The notes beneath the pieces are model-generated. The model saw nothing but the letters and a program-made list of their open reading frames with translations. It was not told the DNA's origin and made no database searches. From Branchiostoma floridae (lineage: Eukaryota > Chordata > Leptocardii > Amphioxiformes > Branchiostomatidae): a stretch of 64,000 bases of DNA. The stretch lies in the NCBI RefSeq assembly GCF_000003815.2, contig NC_049996.1, positions 5,536,012 through 5,600,011 on the forward strand, written 5' to 3'. Positions 11,351-23,888 of this stretch are shown piece after piece. Numbering within the stretch: position 1 is the first letter of the stretch; each line of letters opens with the position of its first letter. The position numbers and the translations under genes were made by a program.

Positions 11351-14300
11351 GTTTTTGCGGAAAGCGATATGGTTCACGTGATTCCTAGTCGGGAGGAAGA
11401 AAAGCGTATCCTGGAGAGAGGGAAGAAGATTCCCGAGCTTCCCAGAACAGTCTTTGACCGCATCATCACACGCCACACTACAGGTAAGGATTATATTATT
11501 GTTGATTCAGAAATAGGTATGACATGTATGAAGATATATGTACATATTTTGGACGTCAACATCTAAAGTGTGGTTCTGCAACCAAAACAACCGAACTTCA
11601 TTCATTTTGGACTGCAACCATGTGTTTGAGATGAAATGATCTTTGATAACCCCTTTTAACCCAATAACTATTTTGATGCAGCATCAGTGCCAATTGAAGT
11701 AGAGATTGGAGGCCGAGAGATGAGAGTCCTTTACGAGCAGGCCTGTAAAGAGGGGTCCTACCAAGTCTTCTACATCAGGCTAATACTTGTAGGGCAACAC
11801 GGAAATGGGAAAACCAGTTTGAAGAACAGTTTACTTCTTCTAAAGTTCAACGAAGATGAGGAAAACACTGACGGCATTGTGATCACCCCGTGTCTCGTGA
11901 CTGGGAAGGAAGAGTGGAAAGTCACAAAAGGTGTGTATTTTTTCAGTAGTAATGCAGAACGATTCAAACTTATGGACAAGTTTCATATCAACTTAAATTA
12001 CTAGTCAATGCAGGAGAATAATAACAGTTTTATGAAAACGAAACAGTGCTTGTTAACTGATAAAAGGGAACAGAGGGAATATATATATATATACAGCAAT
12101 GCATGAGTCCGAAAGTGACAGTAAGTGACGAAACCAGCAATATTTCAATTCTTCCCAGCTTGATCGGTCCGCTTTAAGTTTAAATCAGATTTTAGACTGT
12201 TCCTTTCTATATGAAGTGTACCTATCGAATTACTAAAAAAAGAGTATTGGAGGGAAAACGAATCCAAATTTCCATAATTCCACGTGGTTCGTTTTGCTGC
12301 ATTAACGGGTATGATATGTAGATGTTTCTTTTATCAACTGAAGTTTATAATAAATAATAGGTATGAAAAATCATCAACTTGCTCATGCTGCTGCGACCGA
12401 AATGAAGAAGATGATGGCAGAAAAGAACAAGCGAAAGTCAACTGCATCCAAGAGGGCTGACGGAGACAACAGACCAAAGCAGAGTGACCGTGGCCACGGG
12501 GATCAGGACACCAAAGGTACAGTGCTGCGATAATTGCTATCTATCGAAGCTGGTGTGTTACGCTGAAGGGCGGTTATACTGGCTATATAGATACAGATGC
12601 AGATCTAGATTTTAATAACCCTATCGTTTTTGGCATTCCCTTGCCTGGCGGGGGGGGGGGGCATCCCCCACTTCGTAATTTCAAAACGGCTTACTGGACA
12701 ATCACCAGAGGATGATGATATGCTCATCAGCCAAAGAGCACGTTTCAGACTCGAGCGTTCATTTAATAGCCTGAATGAGTAAACACCTACAAAACTACTC
12801 ACAGAACTCCTACAAAAACACACCGGATTGACATCTCGTGGACAAATCGTCATTCTTCGGCAGTTGAAATAATATCTTTGTTTATATACCTTTTCCCATC
12901 CACATGGCTGATGAAAATGGAATGGTCCGCTGGATAGGTAATCAAGATTTTCAGGGCTGAGCTTGGCATGTGAGATGTGTCTTAAGATATAGGCAAAAAT
13001 GAGATAGTTAACAGAATTAAAGAATGTCCTGCTCCTAGTCTAAGATTTTTACACAGTTCATCTTCTTCTTACCCTGGTCGAAAAAACAGGGTCTAGATCA
13101 TCATCACAACGACGTCTTGTCAGTTCACCAAGTCTAGTGGAAGCAACAGATAGCAAGCCAAAGGAACAGACAGAGGAATACAAAGGTGACACACGCATCG
13201 TCCTCGGCACAGAGCCTGGACCATCATTGCAACAACATCCTCCCAGTCAGCACAGCCATGTGCGAGCAACAGATAGCCGGCCAAAGGAACAAACAGATGA
13301 GTACAAACTTGCCGCAAGCATCGTCCTCGGCAGAGATGACTTCTCCAATATTGTCGGATCCAAGGAACAGCCGGCCATGTCTATCTGGGACTTCGCTGGG
13401 CACGATGTTTACTACAGCAGCCACCATGTCTTCTACAGTCACTATGCCATCTTCATCCTCACTCTGAACCTCACCAAAGCTCTCACTGAGCCGCTTGAGC
13501 CTTGGGCTGGTAGCTGTGCAGAAGCCTTTCAGCTCAAAACGGAAGGAGGTAACTATGGGTAGAATAATCTGCTCCCTCACGTTGTACATCCGAATTAAAT
13601 GATAATTGGAAAAAGGAGTGGGCTTAAAACATTGAAAGTATGGTAGTGTGATGGAATAGGGCGAATTGTTGTGTTGCTTTTGGAAAAAAAATCGTCATAG
13701 TGACGATATACCGATGTACAGTGTGCCGAGAACTTCTTGTGGTAAACTTGTGAGCAACTTCCTCTCTTGCCTAGATGAAATCATAAATATGTAGTCAAAA
13801 GGATGTAAGATAAGTGTAGACATCTGCATTCAGACTAATACATCTACACTCAATCAATTTATCTTTAGACCTGGTAGACTACCACCTGGAGTCCATTCGA
13901 GCACACACTAGACCACTTCAGACAACAGCCTCGAATCCTGATCAAGAGGATGATGCAAAACGAGACGGACAGCCTCCCGTGATAGTGGTTGGCACAAATA
14001 AGGACAAACTAAAGCATGCACAGGTTCGTCTGGTTAACGACAAGTCATATATTTCTGGTACAAGGTCTTAAGCTATAAAGCTGATGCGTATTGTAGACAG
14101 CATGTGAATCATGAAAGTCACTTTAACTACACTGCATTTATTCATTTCTATTACTTTCAGGACGAAGTTAAGGCCTTCCATTGCACGGTCAAAGAACATT
14201 TCAAGGGAAAGGCAATCTCAAAACATGTGGAAGAACCATACTTTGCAGTTGACAACACTATGCGTGATCCAGAAGATCCAGAGTTGTCAGATCTCAGAGA

Positions 14301-17300
14301 ATTTATCCTCAAAGTTGCCCAACAGCAAACCCACATGGGCAGGGAAATCCCAATCAGATGGCTGGAATTGAAGTCAAGGCTCATAGAAATGGAAAAGGGG
14401 GGCAGGAAGTACTGCAGTTTCCAGGACGTGATGGATGCTACTGACAGCTCTCGCTTACCGGAGGGATTCACACCAGAGAAAAATGTTGTCACTATCCTGA
14501 GGTTCTTCCATCTGTGTGGAGACATCCTGTTCTTCGACACTCCAGCACTCCGCAACTTTGTGGTGCTGGATCCGCAGTGGTTTGTTGATGTCCAAAAAAC
14601 CGTCATCACCATCCCCAAGTTCCGGGATCGTGAAGTAAAGGACAAATGGGAGCAGCTCGAGGCCACAGGACTGCTAGAAGACAGCCTCATCGAGCACGTG
14701 TGGAGCTCCAGAAAACGACAAGAGGAACTCAAGTGTAAGCTTACTGCTCACAAAGATGAGCTGATAAAGATGATGGAACAGTTTGACCTGGTCCTGCAGT
14801 GTAGTACTGGGAGTGAGGATGAAGCAGATACCGGTGAAGGCAGTTCAAATCCAATGACTACCACCTACTTTGTCCCTTCGCTCCTCACCACAGTTAAGGA
14901 CAGACAAAGACTGTACCCAACCGGTACGAAATGCAGCAAGCCTATTTTTGTCGTATTCGACGGCAAATTCTTTCCCGTTAGCCTGTACCATCGCCTTGTA
15001 ATCACATGTATGCGTCGTTATAATAAGCGAAATCCACTAGCATATGCACGATGTGCAAGGTTCATCACAAGCAACCAAAAGCAGACCTTTGTCATCACTA
15101 AGAAAGCCCACTACCTGAAGATGGAGCTGGTGTCGTCAGAGAAGCGAGAGTCTGCCTGCTTCAGCCATGGTCCGGATATTCAGAAAGGCCTGGATGAAGA
15201 CCTACGGGAGAGCATCACCAAGTGGATGCCGGGCATAAAGTACAAGTGGTGCTTCCAATGTTGCTGCCAGCCCCACAAGGATAAGCACACTAAGAAAGAA
15301 TCAAATGATCTGGATGAAGACGCATTCATTCCAATCACGAGTGTCACAGAATGGTTCGCGGATGAAGAGGCCGTCTGTGAAACCTACTCGCCAGCCACAA
15401 CCAACATCGACGACATTGGTCTTGCACACTGGTTCCAGAAACCGTAAGTATCTTCCTATGTTTGGAAGATGTTGAATTTAAAAACTTGAGCTATTTGATG
15501 TTGTATGAAAAAAAATATCACCATTTTGCCTGCTTTCAGAAAGCAGTGCTTGGAATTGCAGAGCCAAGTTTTTGAGCCAGCGACCATACGAGGTGACCGC
15601 CTCAACCCAGATGATGACGTAAAGGCAGGTAAGGGAGGAAATTTTTCTTTGTGAAGAAAATGTACTCCAATAGTAAACATTATGATAGAAAGAAAGAAGA
15701 CAACGTGTCGTATTAAATGCCCTGGTGGGGGCTTTGGTACAAGATTCATGTTCAGTAAGAAAAGCACAAGATTCATGTTCAGTAAGAAAAGCATTCTTGG
15801 TATCTACCAGAGTGGATACAAAATTGTGCTTTCCCATAAAGACATATACTGTGCTATCATACAATTGTCTTTAGATGACGAGATAGCAAATCATATTCAC
15901 AGCCTAGGTTTTCTTAGAAGCTTCATCTCGGAATGCCTAGACGACAGGCTTGTTTGTGTCATTGGTTATCCCTGCGGTCGCACTGCACGAAATGATTGCC
16001 AAAAAACTTGGATGTCCATATCTACACTGCCATATCTTTTATCTTGTAATGGGTGCTTTCTAAATGTTTTTGTAAGAGCTGATACTTTAATAAGTCTATT
16101 TACAAGCCGGGTAGTCACGTTTCATTTCGTTGCCCTTATCCACATTATTAAAACGGTGTTTACGGTTAACGATATCACCTTGAATGTTTTTTTTTTCAGT
16201 GAAGAAAAATATCATATTCTACTTCTGGTCTACAAGTGTAAAAATCTTGAGGACTTGTCTTTTGAAATTGTTCTTTACTTCTTTACATAACTTTAAAAAG
16301 GAACTCAAACCATACTGTTGCCAACCTACAGGAGACAGAGTGTCAGCATTTTCCCCAAACGACGTTTGACTCCTCCAGTCAACTGTTTGTCAAATATTTT
16401 GAGGCACAAACACAGGTGATAACATGGCGTCGGATGAGAATCATGACAAGTCCATCGAGTCTTCATTCGATCCACACTCGATGTAATTAGAAGCATGGTT
16501 TAAAGCAATATGGAAAACTATTTGATACATTCAGAGTCTACAGGAATGTTCGTGTACTTGAAAAGAAAACAAGAACAGTTGAAAGGCCCATAACGATAAT
16601 TGGACACATAGAATTCAACAAAGTTTACAAATCCAATAGATAAAATCAACAACTAATCTTTCTCACTGACATCTACTCGACAGAAACGACGGAAGACCTG
16701 ATTAGAGACAACTACGTACGTCTGTCGGAGAGACTACAGGTTGAAAAGCTGATCCCTCAGTTCATCCAGAAACGTCTCCTGGACTTTGCCGACCAGCAGG
16801 TCATCATGAGCAAAGTAACCACACAAAGCAAGGCCGAGACTTTATTACAACTTCTGAGTGAGAAGGGAACGTGTACCCCTGAGGTGTTTGTGGAGATTTT
16901 GAAGAAAGGAGACCACCGGCACGTTGTAGATCGGCTGAAACGGACAAGTACACAAAAGCCCATGGGTAACATTTTTTTCTAATAAGGATTTCATTTCATT
17001 TCATTTTGGAGAAAGAAAGGAAATGGAAATAAACATTAACTTTTACCAGGTAGCAACAAAATTTAAGGGATAATAATCAAGTTATTTTTCATCTGGTCAT
17101 ATGGTCCATTTTGAATTTCGGCCGATGGCGTTATCAAATTATCTTAATTTATTCATATTTAATAATGAAAGATGTTCTGGATAGCATAAGATTTTATCTA
17201 TGTAAGAAAAAACAGTAATATAGCAAATAAACTTGACAAATCCATTGTTAGAACCAAAATGTATTTTAGGAAAACTCGCTAATTTCGGTGGCTCTATCGT

Positions 17301-17569
17301 AAGCCGTTCTGGCATTATGCGATATGAAAGTTGGCCTCAAAAGCACGCCCCCGTCTGAATAGGGTTAAATACGATAAAGTGCTTAATTTGAATCTCTAAG
17401 TCGATAACTGATTTGTTTTAATCCCTTAACATGCTTTTCATTGTCAGTGAAAGGGCACTCATGCAATCATCGTCATCAATAGCCACTTGCCCATACAGGT
17501 TGATAAGTATTACTCCTTCATTGTCCTTGTTAATATCACAATTTTCTCGTTTCAGGTTCTTCAGACTAA
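11351..17569 (+). CDS. Roc-COR-CARD protein, unit 2
   Basis: Second Roco-type protein, homologous to unit 1 across G3, G4, COR and CARD. Exons: 11351-11483, 11682-11930, 12361-12516, 13090-13548, 13869-14023, 14161-15443, 15540-15628, 16684-16965, 17556-17569; they sum to 2820 nt, 940 codons including the TAA, with phases matching throughout. P-loop GQHGNGKTS in exon 2; G3 IWDFAGHDVYY in exon 4; intact G4 VVGTNKDK in exon 5; COR in exon 6; CARD in exon 8 (VEKLIPQFIQKRLLDF); exon 9 adds only four residues and the stop. The stretch between P-loop and G3 carries a basic linker and a duplicated module ATDSxPKEQTxEYK. The first exon's acceptor is weak, so the true start may be an ATG at 11369 or splicing from unit 1. 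Exon 3 is the least certain. Likely a cytosolic signalling switch acting through CARD contacts; partners unknown. Confidence 0.8.
12619..12720. mobile_element. Left-end fragment of the TTAA piggyBac-like MITE
   Basis: Starts CCCTATC after a TTAA-containing flank and matches the left end of the full copy at 22426: a CCTTGCCTGGCG/GGG run, then TTTCAAAACGGCTTACTG followed by ATCACC. The right part is lost. It lies in the intron between exons 12361-12516 and 13090-13548 of unit 2. Confidence 0.65.
15740..15793. repeat. Perfect 27-bp tandem duplication
   Basis: Two identical 27-bp units, each starting CAAGATTCATGTTCAG, sit head to tail in the intron before the CARD exon of unit 2. Perfect identity suggests a recent slippage event. 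Confidence 0.85.
17042..17364. mobile_element. Right-end fragment of the TTAA piggyBac-like MITE
   Basis: Matches the right third of the full copy at 49295-50241 (ACCAGGTAG, ATTTAAGGGATAAT, AGCAAATAAA, TGGCTCTA, AAGCCGTTCTGGC) and ends GTCTGAATAGGG followed by TTAA at 17365-17368. It sits in the last intron of Roc-COR unit 2. The left end is missing. Confidence 0.75.
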
Positions 17570-19400
17570 TCTGATTCTTTGGATGATAGGCTTGTTTGCT
17601 CCCATACACATGGAACATCATAAAGAGTCATTGATGAGTCACACCATCGAACCAGCAGCTGCCAAATTTCCATATCGAATGCAGGGAATCATGAACATAC
17701 TATAACCGACAAGAAATCTTATAGTTTCTGCTCGGTAAAAACTTTAATAGATGATTTTGAATGTGCTGAAAATGTTTATCTTTTGTAAATTATTTAAAAT
17801 CATTTATAAATGATTTGTAAATGTGAGACAAATCTCTTCCGGACAAATGTTGTTACTTATAACTTTTATCTAAGCACGTATTGCTGAAAATGTTGCGCAT
17901 TTGGTTCCAAACATTAGATTTTCAAAAATTTGAAACTTGTTTTCCAATACAACTTTGAAGCATAAACACCAGACACCTAGCCTGGTATCCATTGGTATCT
18001 ATTTAGTTTCCAAGTGGATGGAACCTAGTCACCCTGTCAACAGACCGGTACCTTTTTATGTTGATTACTAGCATTTTTGGTATTGTATGTTATCGATAAA
18101 ATCATGTTTTCCTTAATTTGATCGTATCAACGGTCCTAACTGCGATTAAGGTGGTCTTTATGAGCCTCGTACAAACCTCATGCATGTCCAGTTCAATAAC
18201 TTTACTCATGTATTAATGTTGGTCACTATAATTCTTTTTTTTTATCAGAAGATGTACCGTGTTTGCACCAGCAACAAGCAAACAAACAAACAAAAAAACA
18301 AGCAGTGCAAATATTTACATGCAACTGATGCTTGTATGTTGATAGATTTCAGTTCCGCTGTAAAAAAACCTTTTCTCAATGTCATTGACTGTAGATTGTA
18401 TATTTGTAAACTAACTACAACAGTTAAGGTATCTCTGTCATGCAAATAACATGGCACATAGTTAAGGACGGTTATGATGATCTAAGAAATGTGCAATATT
18501 TTTTTTTAATCCTGGACAAAAGTACCATCTGTTTATGTGAATTTATACTGATATTATCTAATGTTTTGAAATGTTAATAAGTCAGTATGAAGAAAATTAA
18601 GAAAAATATGTTCTTTTAATTTCAAGATTTCTTGCATTATAGAAGAAACAAGCAGATTTGATATGAAGTATTGGAATTCTTAAATTGCTAGACTTGCCGA
18701 AACAGCTTGGCTTCGACATCGGCGTCAGTTAGGGCTCCGTCACACATGTCGTGCCATCGTCGTACGATTTTGATGCCATAGGATACCAATCACCGACATG
18801 GATCCATGGATAACATTTTGTGCAATAAGACGCTTATTTTGTCCTCCGAAATGCCCGAAGTTAGAGTTCGTACAACGATCGAAAAACATATGTGGCCAAA
18901 TGATGCGGAGTGAGCGACTCAAAGACGCAGTATCGACTTTATAAACATAACATGGTGACAACGGTTGTCGGAAGATGGCATCGCTTGAACCCTCACTACA
19001 ACAATCATAATTATGTCATCGTAATGACCTCATTTCATTAGTGTAATACCTTGCATGATGCGCATGTTGAACATGAGCCTGCTCTAGATGTGACGATCTG
19101 TTTTATAAAAGAACTTTGACTAACTATTCATTACATTCGAAGTCAAACCTTGTTGTATTTTTAGCTCAATTTGTCATTGTTAATCAACTGTGTGCAATAT
19201 ACGTAAATACTGTGTGCAATATTCGCTGATGTGTTAACACCGTGTCCTCGATTTTAATAAATGTAACACGACAGGGCAATTCAGGGCCATGGTCCTGCCA
19301 TTCTGTACCGTGTAAAGTGAGAAGAAGAAATGAACCATTATATATTACCCAATCATGGCGTGTAGCCTCCATAGCAGGCTCTCTGGGACCTTTTTGTTGG
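17570..19400. other. Intergenic DNA, no gene seen
   Basis: AT-rich sequence with no supported exon. A moderately GC-rich patch at about 18735-18965 (GTGCCATCGTCGTACGATTTT) has the look of a dispersed repeat, but I see no second copy in this window. Confidence 0.55.
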
Positions 19401-19409
19401 CTCATAACA

Positions 19410-19920
19410 CACACCTGACACACCTGTCCTTGGTGCTGAACACTATATTAATACACACACAAACGTGTACTAGCATAGACAATCTCACATGTTCTTGGCA
19501 CTGAACACTATTTCAAAATACACACAGTCGTCTACTATACACTGAACATTCACAATCTAACGTACCCTTGGTGTTGAACACATCGTTGATGCACACAAAA
19601 ACTTGTTATAAACACTAAATATACACAACCATACCTTTTTGGGGACTAATAACCATACACACAAAGTTTTACCTATCCTTAATGCTGAACAACATTTCAG
19701 TATACACACAATATCAAAACAGTATGATATTAGGCATACACAATACCACCTGTCCTTGGGGCTAAACACTATTTCAGTACACACACAAAATTATAAAAAC
19801 ACTAAACCTATAAAAACACACCTGTCATTGGTGCTGAACACTATTTCAATACAAACACAAACTTGCACTAACAGTAAACAGACACAATCACACGTGTCAC
19901 TGGTTCTTAATTCACATAAA
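19410..19920. repeat. Minisatellite, about 70-85 bp unit
   Basis: Six or seven diverged units built on CTTGGTGCTGAACACTATTTCAATACACACACAAAC occur in tandem with variable spacing; the core TTGGTGCTGAACACTA recurs at about 19428, 19495, 19570, 19752 and 19825. A shorter related cluster lies at 28595-28760. Confidence 0.7.
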
Positions 19921-20170
19921 ACCAGCACACGGTATTCCATCTACATTTTTTCTAGAGAAGCCAGTCATGACATCAGACTTTTGTTGTTCGCATACTAACT
20001 TTGGCGTTTCTTTTTTATCTATGTATTTTATGTGTGTGGCTCTTTTGGCCACCAGAGTCAAAACAAGTCCCATAACACCTAATCTTTTACTTGAACAATT
20101 CCAAAACTACCCAAAATACGTGGCTAACAAGATTAGCCTGTTCCAAAGATATGCTCTCATATGGGATTTT

Positions 20171-20300
20171 AGGCTCCGGCTGTTTTTAAGTGTTTTGGGA
20201 TTTTTTGTCTTTTCTTTTTTTGTACCGTTTTCGTCCTATACAAAATAGACCCCCCCCCCAAAAAAAAACGCATAAAACACATAAAAAAAAGCCGGAGCCG
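20171..20300. repeat. Foldback repeat with GGCTCCGGCT ends
   Basis: The left end GGCTCCGGCTGTTTTTAAGTGTTTT is mirrored at the right by its approximate reverse complement ending AGCCGGAGCC. A poly-C/poly-A run (about 20250-20268) lies between. Probably a small non-autonomous foldback element; no coding content. Confidence 0.65.
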
Positions 20301-21125
20301 TATCTCTGTTTGAAGAATAACAAACATACCGCGTGCAAGTAATTATGTGTGTAACCTTGTTGGAATTGGGGATAAAGACACGCAGGTATATATTTCACTC
20401 ACTTAATTGCCTATAGATATTGCAACCTGATAACACGTACACTTATATTAGGTGCAACAAGCAAACTTCGCAAGCACATAGGGGGTAATGTCGCAGTAAG
20501 TGTCTCACCTAAACTAGATAACGTTATTTGAAATGTCATATGCATTTGATTGACGTGTTTACGTGCTTCGTACTCTGAACTTTCCCCATTTTTCTTTATT
20601 TGGAAAGAAATAGCATTAACAACAAACATGAAAGGGCTTGTCGTTTGTGATATTAGAATGCTTTAGTTACTTTGCAAATAAATTCTATTAACATACAGTA
20701 AATATATTGTTTTTGTTAAGATTCGTCTATAAGAAATTATTAGTAATGGAACTCGACAGTTTTCGATAATGTTTATGACTGTTCGGTAAAATGGTTTGGC
20801 AATTTCATCAAGTCGGTGAACAGCTACCTATTTGGAGAATGCGGTATTCGACATTTGTAAAGTTCAAAGCTGACAAACAAAGTTAACCACGGCGATGGCC
20901 ATGATTGTCTTTTCTGAGGATCGCAGATTGTGATGGGCTTAACTTGCCGTGCTGGTACGGTGATGCGCGACACTAAAGAATTCTACAGTGTTTAGATTTA
21001 CATGTACATGTCTAAACATCCCTTTGCTTACAACTGGATGTAGCCTAGTCCCCCTGAGGAAGGCGGGATAGAGACCATTTAACATAGTCACCCTGCAAAC
21101 GTACTGTTACCGATTCAAAAGGTTG

Positions 21126-21222
21126 AGAGACAATATGCTTTCCTCATATATAGTAGGTTACGTGACAATATGACTTCCTTTTATATAGTAGGTTGCGTGA
21201 CAATATGACTTCCTTATATATG
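21126..21222. repeat. Tandem repeat, about 41-bp unit
   Basis: Two and a half units sharing GTGACAATATGACTTCCTT and TATATAGTAGGTT are arranged head to tail. No coding content. Confidence 0.75.
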
Positions 21223-21618
21223 TATATGGTCTGTATTCATGTGTTGTTACTTAAATGTTATTGTATTGTTTGTGCTGATGTTATTTTTATGTGTGGGAAG
21301 CTTAAGGGAACTTGTAAAGGTTGTTCGAACCTGTTTAGCCCTCCCCATCACTTTTTGATGAATACAAATAAACAAATAGAGAATATAGCATTCCCCACTA
21401 TTTGCTCCACTGCCGCCCTAACTTTGCTAATCATCGTTCACGCCTCCTTGGCAAACGTGTAAGTTAAACATTCTTGTGTTAGATGTTAAAACTTTATCTG
21501 ACATTGCTTTTGTTACCTTATTACTGAAAGGTTCACCCTTGCTAACGTCCAAAATCAACACTTAAATTCTTGTCATATCTCAGCAATACCTACTTAATAC
21601 TAAACATTTTCACTGATT

Positions 21619-21708
21619 TATATTGCATTTCAACAATATAAATCATATTGTTGAAATGCAATATAAAATGGTGAACAGACTGGTATGTTTTACCAGTCTG
21701 TTCACCAT
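21619..21708. repeat. Two adjacent perfect hairpins
   Basis: Arms 21619-21639 and 21645-21665 are exact 21-nt reverse complements with a 5-nt loop; arms 21668-21685 and 21691-21708 are exact 18-nt reverse complements, again with a 5-nt loop. Only two bases separate them. They lie just upstream of a LINE 3' fragment. Confidence 0.9.
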
Positions 21709-21780
21709 CATTACCAATGCCAGCTGCTGTTTCTCTTGCTGTAATTCAAATGTTCCTGTACATCCGACGTTCCTGTTCAC

Positions 21781-22260
21781 ATGTTTTCTGTTATATGTCA
21801 TAGCATAACAAAACTAAGGATTGGAGCACATGCTTTGGAAATTGAAAAGGGTCGTCACAAAAATATACCAGCTGAAAAGAGAATGTGTCCCATCTGCAAA
21901 GACAGTGTTGAAGACGAATATCATTTCCTGATGATATGCCCTTATTACAATGAAGAAAGGAAAAAGTTATTGACAATGTATAATAACGGAACAACATTAC
22001 CTAAAACAAGCAGAGAAATATTCGATGTACTTCTATCATGTCCTGACTCCATATCTGTGCACCTAGGTCAATTTATATATAATGCTATGCAAAAGAGAAG
22101 TAGTGCCTTAACAATGTGAAATACACTATGCCGCCATATTTTCTATCTTGCTAGACTAGTATACTGATGTAAGTAGTTTGTAATTGTTAGTTATACGTAA
22201 TTTGCCATACATTGTACCTGTTGCAATCGTTGTGCAATAAACTTGACTTGACTTGACTTG
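21781..22260 (+). mobile_element. 5'-truncated LINE, C-terminal end and 3' tail
   Basis: A reading frame to 22119 encodes the end of a non-LTR retrotransposon polymerase: ITKLRIGAHALEIEKGRH, then a CPICKD...EDEYHFLMICPYY zinc-knuckle-like segment (C2HC type) typical of LINE C-termini. It is followed by a 3' UTR ending CAATAAA and a tail of CTTGA repeats at 22233-22260. Most of the element is missing, as expected for 5' truncation during target-primed insertion. Clade (CR1/L2-like) is inferred from the tail and C-terminus only. Confidence 0.75.
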
Positions 22261-22425
22261 TTTTGTCCAGTAGTGCCGCTTGAGTGCGGCACCACTGTGT
22301 ATTGTAGGACCTTTTTGTTGCAATAAAAAAGGTATCATTAAATACCCACATTATTCTGTCATAGGTTATCGATAGAATATATTGTTCCTCAAGCTCTGTT
22401 TACAAAAGATTCTCATTGCGTTTAA

Positions 22426-23311
22426 CCCTATCCAGACTGGGCTTTTGGGGCCTTCCCTGGCCTGGGGGGGGGGGCTCATTCGACCCCCCTTAGTATTTTC
22501 AAAACGACTTACTGTACGATCACCAAATTTGCAGGAGAGGTTGTGCTCCTCGAGTTTTATAATTCCTGAAATTTTTATATCATTATGACGTAATATGACG
22601 TAATTATGGTGTCATTTATTGATATTTTTGGCTAAAACAGGGAATTTCCATAATACCTAAATATCTCACTCAAAAAGTGACCAATAAAGGTTTCTTATTA
22701 ATATTTAAGTGTTAGAAGACTTCTGTTGTCAAAAGCCGACGCAAGGACGTCAAAATGACGTCATAGAATGACGTCATCTGTAGTTTAGCTATCCGCCATC
22801 TTGGATTATCAACCTTAAATTTTACAAGATACATTTTTTTCAACATATAACGCGTTCACATGAATGTTTTCTCTAAGGAAATACCACATAGTGTCATCAC
22901 TCTGAGTGAAAATAAGCTTGTTATACTTTAAATCATGATATTGTCGGCCATCTTGGATTTTGACCAATTACGTCATCTCATTAGCATAATTTATGAATAT
23001 TTAATTATAAATGTCTAACTAAGATGTGTTAGATATTAAAGATATATGAAAAGAAGTTTAGTTCAGCAAAAAAATCTTGAAATCCCATTGTTTAAACCAA
23101 AATTAGTGATTTTCGTAAAATTTGCCTTTTAGAAACCCGTTACCATGGCAACAAGAAAAAATATAAACTTACCCAATTTTTTTAAATTGTTGCCAACAAT
23201 ATTTTAGGAAAACTCACTAAGTTTGGTTGTTCTAGCACAAGCCGTTTGGGAGCTATAGGAGGTCAAAGTTGGCGCAGGCACTTTTAGCCCCCCCCCCCAG
23301 TCTGGATAGGG
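22426..23311. mobile_element. Full piggyBac-like MITE (886 bp) with TTAA duplication
   Basis: The ends are inverted (CCCTATCCAGACTGGG at the left, CCCAGTCTGGATAGGG at the right) and both sides are flanked by TTAA (22422-22425 and 23312-23315). TTAA targets with CCC-starting terminal repeats are the hallmark of piggyBac transposons. Runs of G and C lie just inside the ends, and several TGACGT boxes occur in the body. It has no transposase frame, so it is non-autonomous. Related copies: 12619, 17042 and 49295. Confidence 0.82.
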
Positions 23312-23381
23312 TTAAGATAGTGTTTTCCGTGCTCCACTGTTCAGTAAATGCATCTTCATTTACACGATCCATTTATAAATA

Positions 23382-23888
23382 TCATATTTTCTTCTTTTTT
23401 CCCTGCATTTTCTGTAAAATGACCGTCGACAGAAACCGACACCTGCAAGAACTTCTTACGCCGACTTTCTGCGTAGTTTCCAAGGCGTACCACCGTTTGT
23501 TAGGTAAACCGTCCACTGACCCTAGTCCGGCTGCGACAGAGATGCAGAGCTCACCGATGGTTTTGTCCTTGCACCGTTTCACCTTTCGCAGTTTCAGAAC
23601 CAGTTCCTCCGTTGGGGACCATGGCACGAACTCAGTAGAATGCTCCCAGATCAGTGCATCGAATTTTTTCTTGTCAGTCTGCACCTTTTTCTTGCCATGG
23701 CGCATTGTTACCAGATACTTGCCCTGACTCTGGCGACCAACTTTGCCCCTGTGGACAGTAACGTTCAGTTTTGTCTCACCGCTTTGTCTCTTACCTCCAG
23801 GCCTGAGCAGTGACAGCGCGTGTACCACAGTAAGATATGCTGAAACTCCCTTGTCTATGATGCCCATTTTACTGAGCGAAGATTGCAA
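23382..23888 (-). CDS. C2-domain-like protein (single visible exon)
   Basis: Open frame of up to 168 residues; the likely ATG is at 23865-23867 (MGIIDKG), giving 161 residues. Pattern resembles a C2 beta-sandwich: LNVTVHRGKVG, then YLVTMRHGKKKVQTDKK, ALIWEHSTEFVPW, ELVLKLRKVKRCKDKTIGEL and a final KRWYALE. The usual calcium-binding aspartates are mostly absent, so calcium-independent lipid or protein binding is more likely if it is a C2 domain. A good donor (GTAAGA) after KVG near 23458 suggests the exon may be spliced rather than ending at the stop at 23382; no downstream exon was recognised. A decayed copy of its 5' end occurs at 28945-29070. Function unknown; could be a processed or partial gene. 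Confidence 0.5.
   Translation of the reverse strand: MQSSLSKMGIIDKGVSAYLTVVHALSLLRPGGKRQSGETKLNVTVHRGKVGRQSQGKYLVTMRHGKKKVQTDKKKFDALIWEHSTEFVPWSPTEELVLKLRKVKRCKDKTIGELCISVAAGLGSVDGLPNKRWYALETTQKVGVRSSCRCRFLSTVILQKMQGKKKKI

Noticed and set aside
21781-23311. Single composite element covering the LINE end and the MITE
   Set aside because: The LINE tail ends at 22260 and the MITE has its own TTAA flanks from 22422; they are separate neighbours.
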